From Kibdelosporangium banguiense (GTDB taxonomy: Bacteria; Actinomycetota; Actinomycetes; Mycobacteriales; Pseudonocardiaceae), in NCBI RefSeq assembly GCF_017876405.1, contig NZ_JAGINW010000001.1:8817203-8881202 (forward strand): a DNA stretch of 64,000 nucleotides, written 5' to 3'. Under the pieces are notes generated by a model. It was not told where the DNA came from and ran no database searches. It saw nothing but the letters and a program-made list of their open reading frames with translations. Position 1 is the stretch's first letter, and every line of letters starts with the position of its first letter. Of this stretch, positions 25,123-34,671 are shown one piece after another. Both the position numbers and the translations under genes were made by a program.

Positions 25123-27234
25123 ATGGATGTGAAAGCCTACGAAACCGCCGAGCGGTTGCTGCGCCACAACCGTGGCGAGCTCGTTTTCGGCGGCAAGATC
25201 AAACCGCAGTGGATCGACGGCGGCGCCCGGTTCTGGTACTCGGTCGACACCGCCGCCGGACGGCAGTTCATGGTCGTCGACCCGCACGCGGGCGAACGAA
25301 AACCCGTGTCGGATCCTGCACAGCTGATGGCGGTACCGGTGACGCGTAATCCCCTCGAAGTACCGTCACCCGACGGCAAGTACGTTGTATTCCGCCAGGG
25401 CTGCGATATATGGGTTCGCTCAGTAAATGACGACAAACAATGGGCGCTGACCAACGACGGCGACGAGGACCACGACTACGGCGCAAGCCCCGACTACTTC
25501 ATGTACTCCAGACTTTTTCAGAGGCTTGGCATGCCGTCCGCGCCGCCCGCGGTGGCCTGGTCACCGGACTCGGCCCGGGTGCTGACCCACCGGACTGTGC
25601 AGGAAGGGCTACGCAAGTCGCACTTCATCGAATCCTTGCCCGCCGACGGCGGCCCGCCGCAACTGCACGAGATGCGTGTGGCGCTGGCCGGTGACCAGCA
25701 GATGCAGATGGCCGAACTGGTCGTGCTCGATGTCCTGGCGGGCAAGGCAATCCGGGTGAACACCGAGCCATTGCCGATGCCGATCATGTCGCCGATCATG
25801 ATGCGGTCGGTGTGGTGGTCCGACGACGGCACCGCGGCCTACTTCCTGAGCCAGTCCGACGACATGCGCACGCTCCGGCTCAACCGGCTCGATCCGGAGA
25901 CCGGCGAAGTCCAGGTGGTGCTGACCGAAACCGGGCCGACCCGCGTCGAGCCGTCACAGCAGCCGTTGCTGGGCCCGATCATCAAGATCCACGGCGACGA
26001 CGTGCTGTGGTACTCCCAACGTGACGGCTGGGGACACCTCTACCGGTATGACGTACGCACCGGTGACCTGCTCGGCCAGATCACCTCGGGTGAGTGGGTC
26101 GTGCAGCAGATCCTGCGCGTTGACAACGGGTTCGTGTACTTCGTCGCCGCCGGGCTCGTCCCGGCAGATCCGTACCGCAGGTCAGTCTGCCGTATCGGCC
26201 TGGACGGCACCGGATTCACGCGGCTGACCGCAGACGACCTCGATCACGCGGTAGCCTTGTCCCCCAACGGCTCATACTTCGTGGATACGTCGTCTACTGT
26301 GGACTCAGCGCCGGTGACCGTGGTACGCGACTGGGACGGGCAGGTCCTTGTCGAGGTCGAGAAGGCTGATATCAGCAGGCTCGAGGCGACCGGCTGGACC
26401 CCGCCGGAACGGTTCTGTGTCAAGGCCGCCGACGGGCAGACCGACATCTACGGCGTGCTGTACCGGCCACACGGCTTCGATCCCAGCCGTCGTTACCCGG
26501 TCCTTGATCACACGTATCCGCTCCCGGCCATTACCCGTGTCAGCCCCGGTTTCGACCAAGGCTGGCACGGCAATGACGCGGAGGTCGTAGCCGCACTTGG
26601 GTTCGTGGTGATCGCCGTGGACGGCCGCGGCACCCCTGGCCGGAACAAACAATTCCACGATTTCTCGTACGGGCAACCAGCCGCAGGCCTGGCCGACCAC
26701 GTCGCCGCGATCCAGCAGCTGGCTGCCAACCGGCCGTGGATGGACACCGACCGGGCCGGGATCTTCGGCACGTCGGCAGGCGGTTACGGCACCGTCCGGG
26801 CGATGCTCGACTTCCCGTCGGTGTTCAAGGTCGGCGTGTCCGAGTCAGGCATGCACGACTGGCGGTTCAGCGATCCAGGCCTGGCCACCGCGTATCACGG
26901 CCCGTTCGACGAGCAGGCGTACGCCATGTCGTCCAATGTGGATGACGCGGAACGGCTGGAAGGCAAGCTACTGCTCATGCACGGCGGCGTGGATCAGCAG
27001 GTGTCGCCGGAGCTGACGCTGCGCCTGGCCGAGCGGCTGATCGCTGCCGGCAAGGACTTCGACCTGGTCATCATGCCGGGCGCCGACCACATCTACCTCG
27101 GCTACGAGCATTACGCCAACCGCCGCAAGTGGGATTTCCTGGTCCGTCACCTGCATGGCTCCCAACCGCCGGAGGGGTACCGCCTCACCCCGGTCCGGCT
27201 GGACGCGGAGTTCCTCGCTGAGCTGTTCGGGTGA
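25123..27234 (+). CDS. S9 family prolyl oligopeptidase (DPP IV type)
   Basis: A 703-residue cytoplasmic peptidase without a signal peptide. The N-terminal 400 residues form the DPPIV_N beta-propeller (repeated SPD and WSDDG patterns). The C-terminal alpha/beta-hydrolase domain has the nucleophile Ser551 in GTSAGGYG, Asp624 in GGVDQQV and His656 in GADHIYLGYEHY. Such enzymes cleave after proline or alanine from the N-terminus of short peptides. The gene sits between the SARP regulator and the phosphatase; a shared transcript with the regulator is possible. The triad is intact. Confidence 0.93.
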   Translation: MDVKAYETAERLLRHNRGELVFGGKIKPQWIDGGARFWYSVDTAAGRQFMVVDPHAGERKPVSDPAQLMAVPVTRNPLEVPSPDGKYVVFRQGCDIWVRSVNDDKQWALTNDGDEDHDYGASPDYFMYSRLFQRLGMPSAPPAVAWSPDSARVLTHRTVQEGLRKSHFIESLPADGGPPQLHEMRVALAGDQQMQMAELVVLDVLAGKAIRVNTEPLPMPIMSPIMMRSVWWSDDGTAAYFLSQSDDMRTLRLNRLDPETGEVQVVLTETGPTRVEPSQQPLLGPIIKIHGDDVLWYSQRDGWGHLYRYDVRTGDLLGQITSGEWVVQQILRVDNGFVYFVAAGLVPADPYRRSVCRIGLDGTGFTRLTADDLDHAVALSPNGSYFVDTSSTVDSAPVTVVRDWDGQVLVEVEKADISRLEATGWTPPERFCVKAADGQTDIYGVLYRPHGFDPSRRYPVLDHTYPLPAITRVSPGFDQGWHGNDAEVVAALGFVVIAVDGRGTPGRNKQFHDFSYGQPAAGLADHVAAIQQLAANRPWMDTDRAGIFGTSAGGYGTVRAMLDFPSVFKVGVSESGMHDWRFSDPGLATAYHGPFDEQAYAMSSNVDDAERLEGKLLLMHGGVDQQVSPELTLRLAERLIAAGKDFDLVIMPGADHIYLGYEHYANRRKWDFLVRHLHGSQPPEGYRLTPVRLDAEFLAELFG

Positions 27235-27281
27235 TTTGTTCACCTGCTGCTTGCCTGTGAGCAATCGGAACCGGTTAGACA

Positions 27282-28835
27282 GTGCGCGTGACGACCTCGA
27301 TCGGCAGACGCCGTTTCCTGACCGCGATGTCCACGGTGGCAGGGGCGGCGGCCTTCTCGCAGTTGCCCGCCGACCCGGCGGCCGCGGCGCCGAAACCCAA
27401 GGACTATCCGTTCCGGCTTGGTGTGGCGAGCGGCGATCCGACACCGTCCGGCGTGGTGCTGTGGACGCGGCTGGTGCCTGAGTTGTTCGTGCCAGGTGGC
27501 GGCATGCCGAGCACGAAAGTGCCGGTGGAGTGGCAGATCGCTGCCGACGAGCGGTTCCGTTGGGTGGTCCGCAGCGGCACCGCGTGGGCGACGCCGGAGC
27601 TGGCGCACTCAGTGCACGTCGAGGTCAACGGCCTGCTGCCGGACCGCGAGTGGTTCTATCGGTTCCGCTACCGCAACGACACATCGCCGGTGGGGCGGAC
27701 GCGAACAGCGCCGGTGTTCAGCGCCGGGTCGTTGCAGTTCGCGTTCGCCTCATGCCAGGACTGGGCCGCCGGCTACTACCCGTCGTACCAGCACATGGCT
27801 CAGGACGATCTCGACCTGGTGGTGCATCTCGGCGACTACGTCTACGAAGGCGGCATTCCCGCGAGCGGCGGGCTTCGGCGCACGAGCACACCGGACGTGC
27901 TGCGTACGGCGCCGGTAGATCTTGAGCGCTGGCGGATGCAGTACGCGCTCTACAAGAGCGACCCGGATCTGCAGCTCGCCCACGCTCGGTTCCCCTGGGC
28001 AGTCACCTGGGACGACCACGAGGTCAAGAACGACTACGCCGGCACCAAGCAGGAGCACGCGGGCGACATCACGGCGTTGCGCGCGGCGGCATACCAGGCA
28101 TGGTACGAACACCAGCCTGTCCGTATTGCCGCGTTCGGCGGCGGACGGATCTACCGGCGTCTGACCTGGGGACGGCTCGCGCAGCTCGACATCGTGGACG
28201 GGCGCCAGTACCGCAGTGTCCCGCCGTGTGGCTGGGGCGAGGCCGACGCGTGCACCGGCGGCTACGCACCGGACGTCACGATGCTGGGCTTCCCGCAGGA
28301 GAAATGGCTTTTCGACGGGCTGGCCGCATCCAGGGCGCGGTGGAACATCCTGGGCAGCAACGTGATGGTGGGTCGCCTCGACCACGACGGCGCCAGCGGC
28401 AACCGGCTGTGGCACGACGCGTGGGACGGCTACCCCGCCGCCCGTAACCGGCTGACCGACGCCTGGGTCCGCAACCGGGTGAGCAATCCCGTTGTCGTGA
28501 CCGGAGACTGGCACTCGACGTTCGTCAACGACATCCACCAGGACTTCGACCAGCCCGGCTCGCCGGTCGTGGCCACGGAGTTCGTCGGCACGTCCATCTC
28601 GTCCAATGGGGACGGTGAGGTCTACGGTCCCTACTACGGGCCGATGATCAAGTACAACCCGCACATCAAGTTCTTCGACGGCGACCGGCGCGGCTACGTC
28701 CGTTGCCACGTCACCAAATCCCAGATGCGGACGGATCTGCGGATGGTCTCGACGGTCAGCCGCCGCGACGCACCCGAATCCACCTTCGCGTCCTTCGTCG
28801 TGGAGTCCGGCAAGCCGGGCGCACACAAGGTGTGA
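27282..28835 (+). CDS. phoD: PhoD-type alkaline phosphatase, Tat-exported
   Basis: A 517-residue PhoD-like phosphodiesterase/alkaline phosphatase. The N-terminus carries a twin-arginine signal (SIGRRRFLTAMSTVAGAAAF), followed by the PhoD N-terminal beta domain (FRLGVASGDPTPSGVVLWTR). The metal-binding pieces are visible: CQDWAAGY, VHLGDYVYE, WDDHEVKNDY and VTGDWHSTF. The enzyme uses Ca/Fe to release phosphate from phosphodiesters outside the cell, normally under phosphate starvation. No clear PHO box was recognised in the 47 bases upstream. GTG 27282 or GTG 27288 may be the true start. Confidence 0.93.
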   Translation: MRVTTSIGRRRFLTAMSTVAGAAAFSQLPADPAAAAPKPKDYPFRLGVASGDPTPSGVVLWTRLVPELFVPGGGMPSTKVPVEWQIAADERFRWVVRSGTAWATPELAHSVHVEVNGLLPDREWFYRFRYRNDTSPVGRTRTAPVFSAGSLQFAFASCQDWAAGYYPSYQHMAQDDLDLVVHLGDYVYEGGIPASGGLRRTSTPDVLRTAPVDLERWRMQYALYKSDPDLQLAHARFPWAVTWDDHEVKNDYAGTKQEHAGDITALRAAAYQAWYEHQPVRIAAFGGGRIYRRLTWGRLAQLDIVDGRQYRSVPPCGWGEADACTGGYAPDVTMLGFPQEKWLFDGLAASRARWNILGSNVMVGRLDHDGASGNRLWHDAWDGYPAARNRLTDAWVRNRVSNPVVVTGDWHSTFVNDIHQDFDQPGSPVVATEFVGTSISSNGDGEVYGPYYGPMIKYNPHIKFFDGDRRGYVRCHVTKSQMRTDLRMVSTVSRRDAPESTFASFVVESGKPGAHKV

Positions 28836-28946
28836 CAAGAGCTAACGGAACGTGCCACTAATTGGCAATATATTCACCTCATCGGTCCATTGAGAACCGG
28901 CGCATCCCGCATCACGCTGATGTTCCCTGCACAGTGGAGGTTCGTG

Positions 28947-29726
28947 ATGCGCCGGTTGCCTGTCCTCTTGCTCCTGACTCTCGCGCTCAGCCTGGCCGGT
29001 GTCCACACGGCACAGGCAGCAGCCGGCACCTACACCGCACTGGGCGACTCGTACTCGTCCGGCGTCGGCACGCGCACCTATTACGCCGATAGCGGGTCCT
29101 GCAAACGGTCCTCCTACGCGTTTCCCGTGCTCGTCGCTCAGAGAACGGGCACGCAACTGACGTTCGCCGCGTGTTCGGGCGCGAGGGTGGCCGACGTCCA
29201 GAACAACCAGCTCGGCAGCCTCAATGCCAGCACGGCGTATGTGACTGTGTCTGCCGGCGGCAACGACGCCGGATTCTCCAACGTGATCTCGGCATGCGCA
29301 CGCCCCTGGCCGTACACCTGCACCAGTGAGATCACGACCGCCAACAACACGATCCGCAACACCCTGCCGGGGCGGCTGGACAGCCTGTACACCGCCATCC
29401 GCAACCGTGCGCCGAGCGCGAAGGTGATCGTCGTCGGCTACCCCCGTGTGTTCAACGGCGAGGAATGCAACGCCTTCGCCCGGATCAGCCCTGGTGAGCA
29501 GTCGGAACTGAACAAGACCGCCGACCTGCTGGCCACCACCATTTCCGCTCGCGCGGCAGCCCACGGGTTCAGTTTCGTCGACGCCCGATCGGCCTTCACG
29601 GGGCACGCCGTGTGCGACGACACCGAATGGCTGAACGGCCTGTCGGACCCGATTGCCGAGTCGTACCACCCCAACAGGACCGGCCAGTCCGCCGGTTACA
29701 CCCCGCTGGTCGCGGCGCAGATGTAG
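28947..29726 (+). CDS. Secreted SGNH/GDSL-family esterase
   Basis: A 259-residue secreted hydrolase. The signal peptide (MRRLPVLLLLTLALSLAGV to TAQA) precedes the block I motif LGDSYSSG with catalytic Ser35. The oxyanion residues lie in SAGGNDAGFS and the His-containing block V in ESYHPNRTGQ. Six cysteines after the signal peptide would give three disulfides, as in the Streptomyces lipase/phospholipase group of this family. ATG 28947 is chosen for the TGGAGG sequence before it and because it opens the signal peptide. Likely acts on lipids or polysaccharide esters. Confidence 0.93.
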   Translation: MRRLPVLLLLTLALSLAGVHTAQAAAGTYTALGDSYSSGVGTRTYYADSGSCKRSSYAFPVLVAQRTGTQLTFAACSGARVADVQNNQLGSLNASTAYVTVSAGGNDAGFSNVISACARPWPYTCTSEITTANNTIRNTLPGRLDSLYTAIRNRAPSAKVIVVGYPRVFNGEECNAFARISPGEQSELNKTADLLATTISARAAAHGFSFVDARSAFTGHAVCDDTEWLNGLSDPIAESYHPNRTGQSAGYTPLVAAQM

Positions 29727-29732
29727 TCAGCC

Positions 29733-30113
29733 TCAATTGTCCTGGTCGGGCTCGTCGAAATCACCGAGATCGGAGAAGACGAACACTCGCACGGCATAGC
29801 CGGTGTTCGGATGCACCTGCGCCAGATAGGCCGACACCGGCGTGCCGACGATCTGTTCGATCGCCTCGAGGAACTCCGCCCTGGTCGCCTCGTGCAACGC
29901 CTCGTGGTGACGGATCACCGCCTGCTTGTGGCCACGCTCGCTCAGCACAGCGTCGGCCACGGTGAGACTGTCGACCGACACCACCACGAGGCTGATCGGA
30001 TCGTCGTCGCTGACCGACACCTTGACGTTTCGCGGACCGCGCCCGTAGAACGACCGCTCAAGACTCGTGATCTTCTCGGCCACCGCGTTGCGCTGTGCCC
30101 TGGTTATCCGCAC
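29733..30113 (-). CDS. DUF2294-like protein
   Basis: A 126-residue protein from GTG 30113. The pattern SFYGRGPRNVKVSVSDDDPI, then a central helix RAEFLEAIEQIVGTPV and the ending YAVRVFVFSDLG match the DUF2294 family: GRGP near the start, a tGV-type motif and a closing vFvF strand. The function of the family is not established. The frame is open to 30332, but the upstream part has no family features. It converges with the esterase gene six bases away and is divergent from the cysteine dioxygenase gene. Confidence 0.75.
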   Translation of the reverse strand: MRITRAQRNAVAEKITSLERSFYGRGPRNVKVSVSDDDPISLVVVSVDSLTVADAVLSERGHKQAVIRHHEALHEATRAEFLEAIEQIVGTPVSAYLAQVHPNTGYAVRVFVFSDLGDFDEPDQDN

Positions 30114-30276
30114 TTGGCAACCATATAGTGGCCTTTCGGGCCATGTCGCAGTGAACGCGCCGAGTCGGGCGGGTGTCGCGGTGGCGTGACTCGAGCGAGA
30201 TGCAACCCACGCTGGCCTGCAGCGACGGATCCACGGCGAGGCAGGACACCGGGGTTCGAAGCGAAAGGCCTGTCTC

Positions 30277-30801
30277 GTGGCGAAGAATTCTGTGCTGCCC
30301 GTACGGCAGCTGAGAAACATTGTGGACAGCACGGCGAATTCGCCGGAAACATGGCTGTCATCCGTCCGATACGATTTGTACCAACGTCATTGCGTGCGGC
30401 TACGACGCGAAAAGAAGTTCGAGGTCTGGCTCATCTGCTGGGATATCGGCCAGGACACCCTGCTGCACGACCACGGCGGCAGCGTGGGCGTGTTCGCCGT
30501 GGCCAAGGGCTCCCTGGTCGAGGACTACGGCACGATCACCCAGCCGGAACTGCGAACCAGACGGCACACCGCGGGCACCTCGGTCGGGTTCGGCGCGGAC
30601 TATCTGCACAATCTGGTGAATGTCGGCATGGAACCGACGGTGTCGATTCACGCCTATTCACCGCCGTTGCGGGTGATGAATTTCTATTGCTGGCTGCCGA
30701 CCGGCATTCATCATCTGCGCGCGATCGACTGTGACACGCCCGAGCCCGATTCGTCGATGCTGGAGACACAAGCCGCGGCCTTGCGCGCGGCAGGGGCGTG
30801 A
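30277..30801 (+). CDS. Cysteine dioxygenase-family cupin
   Basis: A 174-residue cupin of the cysteine dioxygenase/PCO type. The metal-binding motif is LLHDHGGSVGVFAVAKGSL (two of three histidines), and the third histidine is in GADYLHNLVNV. Members oxidise cysteine or another thiol to its sulfinic acid with O2 and non-haem iron. Its stop overlaps the start of a rhodanese gene by four bases (GTGA), so the pair is co-translated. This supports a role in thiol or sulfane-sulfur oxidation. Substrate could also be a different thiol such as mercaptopropionate. Confidence 0.88.
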   Translation: MAKNSVLPVRQLRNIVDSTANSPETWLSSVRYDLYQRHCVRLRREKKFEVWLICWDIGQDTLLHDHGGSVGVFAVAKGSLVEDYGTITQPELRTRRHTAGTSVGFGADYLHNLVNVGMEPTVSIHAYSPPLRVMNFYCWLPTGIHHLRAIDCDTPEPDSSMLETQAAALRAAGA

Positions 30802-31193
30802 GCGCGATAACCCGGCTGCTCGAGCAGGCACGCACCGAGATCACCCGGTACACCCCTGCCGAGGCAGCCGACGCTCTGCGCCGCGGCGCGACCCTGGTCG
30901 ACCTGCGGCCCACCGAGTACCGGTGGCGGTTCGGCGAGATCCCTGGCGCGGTCGCCGTGTCCCGGCACGTGCTCGAGTGGCGGCTGGACGTGACAAGTCC
31001 TTGGCACATCAAGGAGTTACGGCCGGGCGACACCGGTCAGGAGATCATCCTGATCTGCAACGAGGGCTATACGTCCAGCCTGGCGGCCTACCAGCTGAGG
31101 CTCCAGCTGGGACTGAGCAACGTCCGGGACGTGATCGGCGGCTTCGCCGGGTGGCGGGACGCCGGTTTCCCGATCGTGTCCCGGCTCGAGTAA
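30798..31193 (+). CDS. Rhodanese-like sulfurtransferase
   Basis: A 131-residue single-domain rhodanese. Landmarks are ATLVDLRPTEYR near residue 32, GEIPGAVAVSRHVLEWR near 46, and the active-site loop ICNEGYTSSLAA, whose cysteine carries the persulfide. It has no signal peptide and is cytoplasmic. Coupling to the cysteine dioxygenase-like gene suggests it handles the sulfane sulfur or sulfite made from the oxidised thiol. It is followed by a strong bidirectional hairpin. Confidence 0.92.
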   Translation: MSAITRLLEQARTEITRYTPAEAADALRRGATLVDLRPTEYRWRFGEIPGAVAVSRHVLEWRLDVTSPWHIKELRPGDTGQEIILICNEGYTSSLAAYQLRLQLGLSNVRDVIGGFAGWRDAGFPIVSRLE

Positions 31194-31206
31194 CCGGTCC
31201 TGTTTT

Positions 31207-31259
31207 GCCCCCAAAGTGGCGTTGGGAGCACTGGATGCTCCCAACGTGGCTTTCGGGGC
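31207..31259. terminator. Nested inverted repeat, bidirectional terminator type
   Basis: The inner arms GTTGGGAGCA and TGCTCCCAAC (31221-31230, 31236-31245) are perfect with a 5-base loop. Outer arms GCCCC-AAAG (31207-31216) and CTTT-GGGGC (31250-31259) extend the stem. It starts 14 bases after the rhodanese stop. Similar nested repeats are common between genes in Amycolatopsis-like genomes, from memory. Confidence 0.65.
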
Positions 31260-31410
31260 ATCGCCGACCATCGAGTACCGTCGCTACATGACCCCGGTAG
31301 CGATGTTACACACGTCATAGCGTTGATATTGCCCAAGAGGTAGCGTCGATACGGCTGTCGTCGTAGCGTGGTTGACGAACGGACGGAACATCGCTGCCAA
31401 GGAGACCGAC

Positions 31411-32148
31411 ATGACCAGCACCCAGACCCGCGTCGCGATCGTCACCGGTGCGTCCGGCGGGATCGGGCGTGTCGTCGCTGAGCGCCTCGCAGCTGACGGC
31501 ATGTCCGTGCTCGTCCACTACTCCGGCAACCAGGCCCGCGCCGACGAGACTGTCGCCGCGATCACCGAAGCCGGTGGGATTGCGAGCGCCTTCCGTGCAG
31601 ATGTCGCCGACGAGACCGCTGTCGCTGCCATGTTCGACGCGGCGGAACAGCGTTACGGCGGCATCGACGTGGTTGTGCACACCGCAGGCATCATGCTGCT
31701 GTCGCCGCTGGCCGAGCTGAACCTCGACGACCTCGACCGGATGCACCGCACGAACATCCGCGGCACGTTCGTGGTCGACCAGCAGGCCGCGCGCCGGGTC
31801 CGCACCGGCGGCGCGATCATCAACTTCTCGACCTCGGTCACGAAGATCGCCCTGCCCACGTACACCGCCTACGCCGCCACCAAAGGCGCGGTCGACGCGA
31901 TCACATTGATCCTCGCGAGGGAACTACGCGGCCGTGACATCACCGTGAACGCCGTGGCCCCCGGCCCGACCGCCACTCCCCTGTACCTCGACGGCAAAGA
32001 GCAGTCAGTCATCGACCGCATGGCCGCAATGTCGCCACTCGAGCGCTTGGGCGAACCCAAGGACATCGCTGAGGCCGTCGCGTTCCTCGCCGGTCCGGCC
32101 CGGTGGATCAACGGCCAGGTCATCTACGCCAACGGCGGCGTCATCTGA
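31411..32148 (+). CDS. Short-chain dehydrogenase/reductase (FabG-like)
   Basis: A 245-residue classical SDR. The cofactor motif TGASGGIGR is near residue 13, the NAG-equivalent is HTAGIM, and the catalytic serine, tyrosine and lysine lie in INFSTSVTKI and YTAYAATKGAV. The C-terminal INGQVIYANGGVI is typical of 3-oxoacyl-ACP-reductase-like SDRs. ATG 31411 is chosen over 31372 because AAGGAG precedes it by 6 bases. No fatty-acid genes are adjacent, so a detoxifying or secondary role is as likely as a lipid role. Confidence 0.93.
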   Translation: MTSTQTRVAIVTGASGGIGRVVAERLAADGMSVLVHYSGNQARADETVAAITEAGGIASAFRADVADETAVAAMFDAAEQRYGGIDVVVHTAGIMLLSPLAELNLDDLDRMHRTNIRGTFVVDQQAARRVRTGGAIINFSTSVTKIALPTYTAYAATKGAVDAITLILARELRGRDITVNAVAPGPTATPLYLDGKEQSVIDRMAAMSPLERLGEPKDIAEAVAFLAGPARWINGQVIYANGGVI

Positions 32149-32183
32149 TGTTTGCGCTGGTAGTGGCACGATAGGGTCACCTG

Positions 32184-32528
32184 ATGAATCTCACCGACGT
32201 CGTTGCCGGTCACGCCCGGCTGAACCTGATGGTCAAGGACCTCACCGACGAGCAGGCGCGGGGTGACTCGGCCTTGCCTGGCTGGACGCGTGGACACGTT
32301 CTGACCCATATCGCCAACGTGGGATACGCGCTCGCGCGGCAGGTTCTGCACGGCACCAAGTTCGAGATGTACGACGGCGGCCAGGCCGGGCGGGACGCGG
32401 CGATCGAGGCGGGCGCTGGGCGTTCCGCCGCCGAACTGCGTGAGGACGTCCTGCAGTCGTCGGCCGAACTGGAGAAGGTCTGGGCGGATCTCGGTCCGTG
32501 GCCCAGCCCCAAGCCCACCGCGCAATGA
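32184..32528 (+). CDS. Truncated maleylpyruvate isomerase-like (mycothiol-dependent DinB) protein
   Basis: A 114-residue protein matching only the N-terminal half of the MDMPI/DinB-like family: LPGWTRGHVLTHIANVGYAL carries the metal-ligand histidine helix. GQAGRDAAIEAGAGRSAAEL follows, with the usual spacing. Full-length members have about 200-240 residues with a second histidine cluster and a C-terminal domain; here the frame stops after PWPSPKPTAQ, 12 bases before the end of the convergent MMPL gene. It lacks the later metal ligands, so it is probably inactive, a remnant cut off by rearrangement. Confidence 0.7.
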   Translation: MNLTDVVAGHARLNLMVKDLTDEQARGDSALPGWTRGHVLTHIANVGYALARQVLHGTKFEMYDGGQAGRDAAIEAGAGRSAAELREDVLQSSAELEKVWADLGPWPSPKPTAQ

Positions 32529-32540
32529 TCCCGGCCGGTC

Positions 32541-34643
32541 TCATCGCCGGGACAACGCCGACGGCCACCAGATTCGCCTGCCGACATCCACAGTGAGAGC
32601 CGGGACAAGCAGCGACCGCACCAGCAAGGTGTCCAGCAGGACGCCGAACGCGACGATGAACGCGATCTGCGCCAGGAACAGGATCGGAATCACGGCCAGC
32701 GCGGCGAACGTCGCCGCCAGCACAACGCCCGCCGACGTGATCACGCCGCCGGTCAGGGCCAGCCCGCGCAACGTCCCGTCCTTGGTGCCGAGGGTCAACG
32801 CCTCCTCACGGACCCGGGTCATCAGGAAGATGTTGTAGTCGATCCCCAGGGCCACAAGGAAAACGAACCCGAAGAGCGGCACACTCGGGTCGGCGCCCGG
32901 GAAGTCGAGGATGTGGTTGAACACGATCGCCGACACGCCCATCGTCGCCGCGAACGACAGCACGACAGTCGCGATCAGCAGCAACGGCGCAAGCAAGGAC
33001 CGCAACAGCAAGGCCAGGACAAGGAAGATCACCAGCAGGACGATCGGGATGATCAGGGCACGGTCGCGTTCGGACGTCTGCTGTGTGTCGAGCTGGATCG
33101 CGGTCTGGCCACCGACTTTCGCGTCCGCGCCGGGCACTGCGTGGACCGCGTCCCGCATCCGGCTGACTGTGTCGATAGCCTGCTCGGAGTCGGCCGGATT
33201 GCTCAGCACCGCGAAGATCTGCACGCGTCCGTTGACCGCTTTCGGCACTGGTGCCGCCTCTGCCACACCGTCCACCTTGGACGCGGCCAGCACCGCCGGT
33301 GCCTGGGCCTGGTTGGTGATGATCACCGTGGGCGAGCCGAGCCCGCTGGGAAAGTGCCGGCTCACCACTTCCTGGCCTTTGACCGAGTCCACCTCGGTCA
33401 GGAAGACGTCCGACTGCGCGGTGCCGGACGCCTTCAGCTGCGGCAGGAACGCGACACCCACCAGCAGCACCAGCGTGGTGACCACCCAGGTCAGACGTGG
33501 GCGAGCGCCGACCATCCGCGCGATCCGGCCCCAGATGCCGTTGGTCTCCGGGTGCGGCGAACCGAGTTCCGGGCGGAACGGCCAGAACGCGCCTCGGCCG
33601 CACAGCGCCAGCACGGCCGGCAGGAACGTGAGCGACGCCAGCAGCGAGGTGCCGATGCCGATCGCCGCGACCGGGCCGAGGCCCTTGTTCGAGTTCAAGT
33701 CGCTGAACAGCAGGCACAGCACACCGAGTATGACTGTCCCGGCCGACGCTGCGATCGGCTCAACCGTTGTGCGCCAAGCGATGCGCACCGCGTCGTAGCG
33801 GCTCCGGGTGTCCCTGAGTTGCTCTCGGAACCGGGCGACGAACAACAACGCGTAGTCCGTCGCCGCGCCGAAGACCAGGATCGAGAGGATGCCCTGGCTC
33901 TGGCCATTAAGTTTGAGGATGTCGTTGGCGGCCAGCTGATACACGATCAGACTCGCTGCCGCGAGCGCGAACCCCGCGGACAGCAACACAAGCAGCGGCA
34001 GCAAAGGACTGCGGTACACCACGATCAGGATCAACGCGACCACGCCGCCGGCCACCAGCAGGAGCACGCCGTCGATCCCGCCGAACGCCTTGACCAGGTC
34101 GCCGATCAGCCCGCCAGGGCCGGTGACCAGCACAGTCAGTCCTTCCGGCGCGCCTTCCAACTGGGCGCGGATCTCCTTGACCACCTCAGCGGGGTTGCCC
34201 TCGGCCGTGATCGGCAGAGCCACCTGCACGGCCTGGTCGTCCCTCGGCGAGTTCTCGAGCCGGCCAAGCGGCCCGACCACACCGGGCACCGAGTTCAGCC
34301 GCGCGACCTTGGCGTCGAGGAACGCCCGGTCCGCCTCCGTGAGACCGCTGACACGCTCGGCGACCAGCGTCGCGGGCAGGACCTGCCGCGCACTGAACGA
34401 CAGCTGTTCGTTGGACACCGCCGTGGCCTCGGCCGACGCGGGCAGGAACGCGGCGTTGTCGTTCTTGGCGACCTCGCTCAGCTTCCCGGCGAACGGGCCG
34501 CCGAACCCACCCAGCCCAAGCCACGCGACGACCAGCAGGGCGGGGATCAGCCAGCGGGAGCGCTCAGTCACACGCGCATTCTGCTTCAGCTTCTCGATCA
34601 AGGTGTGATCAACCCACTTTTCCCAGGTCAACCGGCACGCCAC
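32541..34643 (-). CDS. MMPL-family RND transporter
   Basis: About 700 residues with the classic MMPL layout. One N-terminal membrane segment (WLIPALLVVAWLGLGG) and an extracellular domain precede a five-segment block starting GVLLLVAGGVVALILIVVYR. This contains the GAATDYALLFVARFREQ signature, and the second half repeats the plan with GIDYNIFLMTRVREEA. MMPL proteins export lipids or small molecules by proton motive force. The start is uncertain: the frame opens with a TTG inside the upstream palindrome, and GTG 34643 is given here; a start nearer 34600 is also possible. Divergent from the epoxide-hydrolase-like gene. Confidence 0.88.
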   Translation of the reverse strand: MACRLTWEKWVDHTLIEKLKQNARVTERSRWLIPALLVVAWLGLGGFGGPFAGKLSEVAKNDNAAFLPASAEATAVSNEQLSFSARQVLPATLVAERVSGLTEADRAFLDAKVARLNSVPGVVGPLGRLENSPRDDQAVQVALPITAEGNPAEVVKEIRAQLEGAPEGLTVLVTGPGGLIGDLVKAFGGIDGVLLLVAGGVVALILIVVYRSPLLPLLVLLSAGFALAAASLIVYQLAANDILKLNGQSQGILSILVFGAATDYALLFVARFREQLRDTRSRYDAVRIAWRTTVEPIAASAGTVILGVLCLLFSDLNSNKGLGPVAAIGIGTSLLASLTFLPAVLALCGRGAFWPFRPELGSPHPETNGIWGRIARMVGARPRLTWVVTTLVLLVGVAFLPQLKASGTAQSDVFLTEVDSVKGQEVVSRHFPSGLGSPTVIITNQAQAPAVLAASKVDGVAEAAPVPKAVNGRVQIFAVLSNPADSEQAIDTVSRMRDAVHAVPGADAKVGGQTAIQLDTQQTSERDRALIIPIVLLVIFLVLALLLRSLLAPLLLIATVVLSFAATMGVSAIVFNHILDFPGADPSVPLFGFVFLVALGIDYNIFLMTRVREEALTLGTKDGTLRGLALTGGVITSAGVVLAATFAALAVIPILFLAQIAFIVAFGVLLDTLLVRSLLVPALTVDVGRRIWWPSALSRR

Positions 34644-34671
34644 TGCGCCGGATGCGCCGGTGGTGCGGCCA

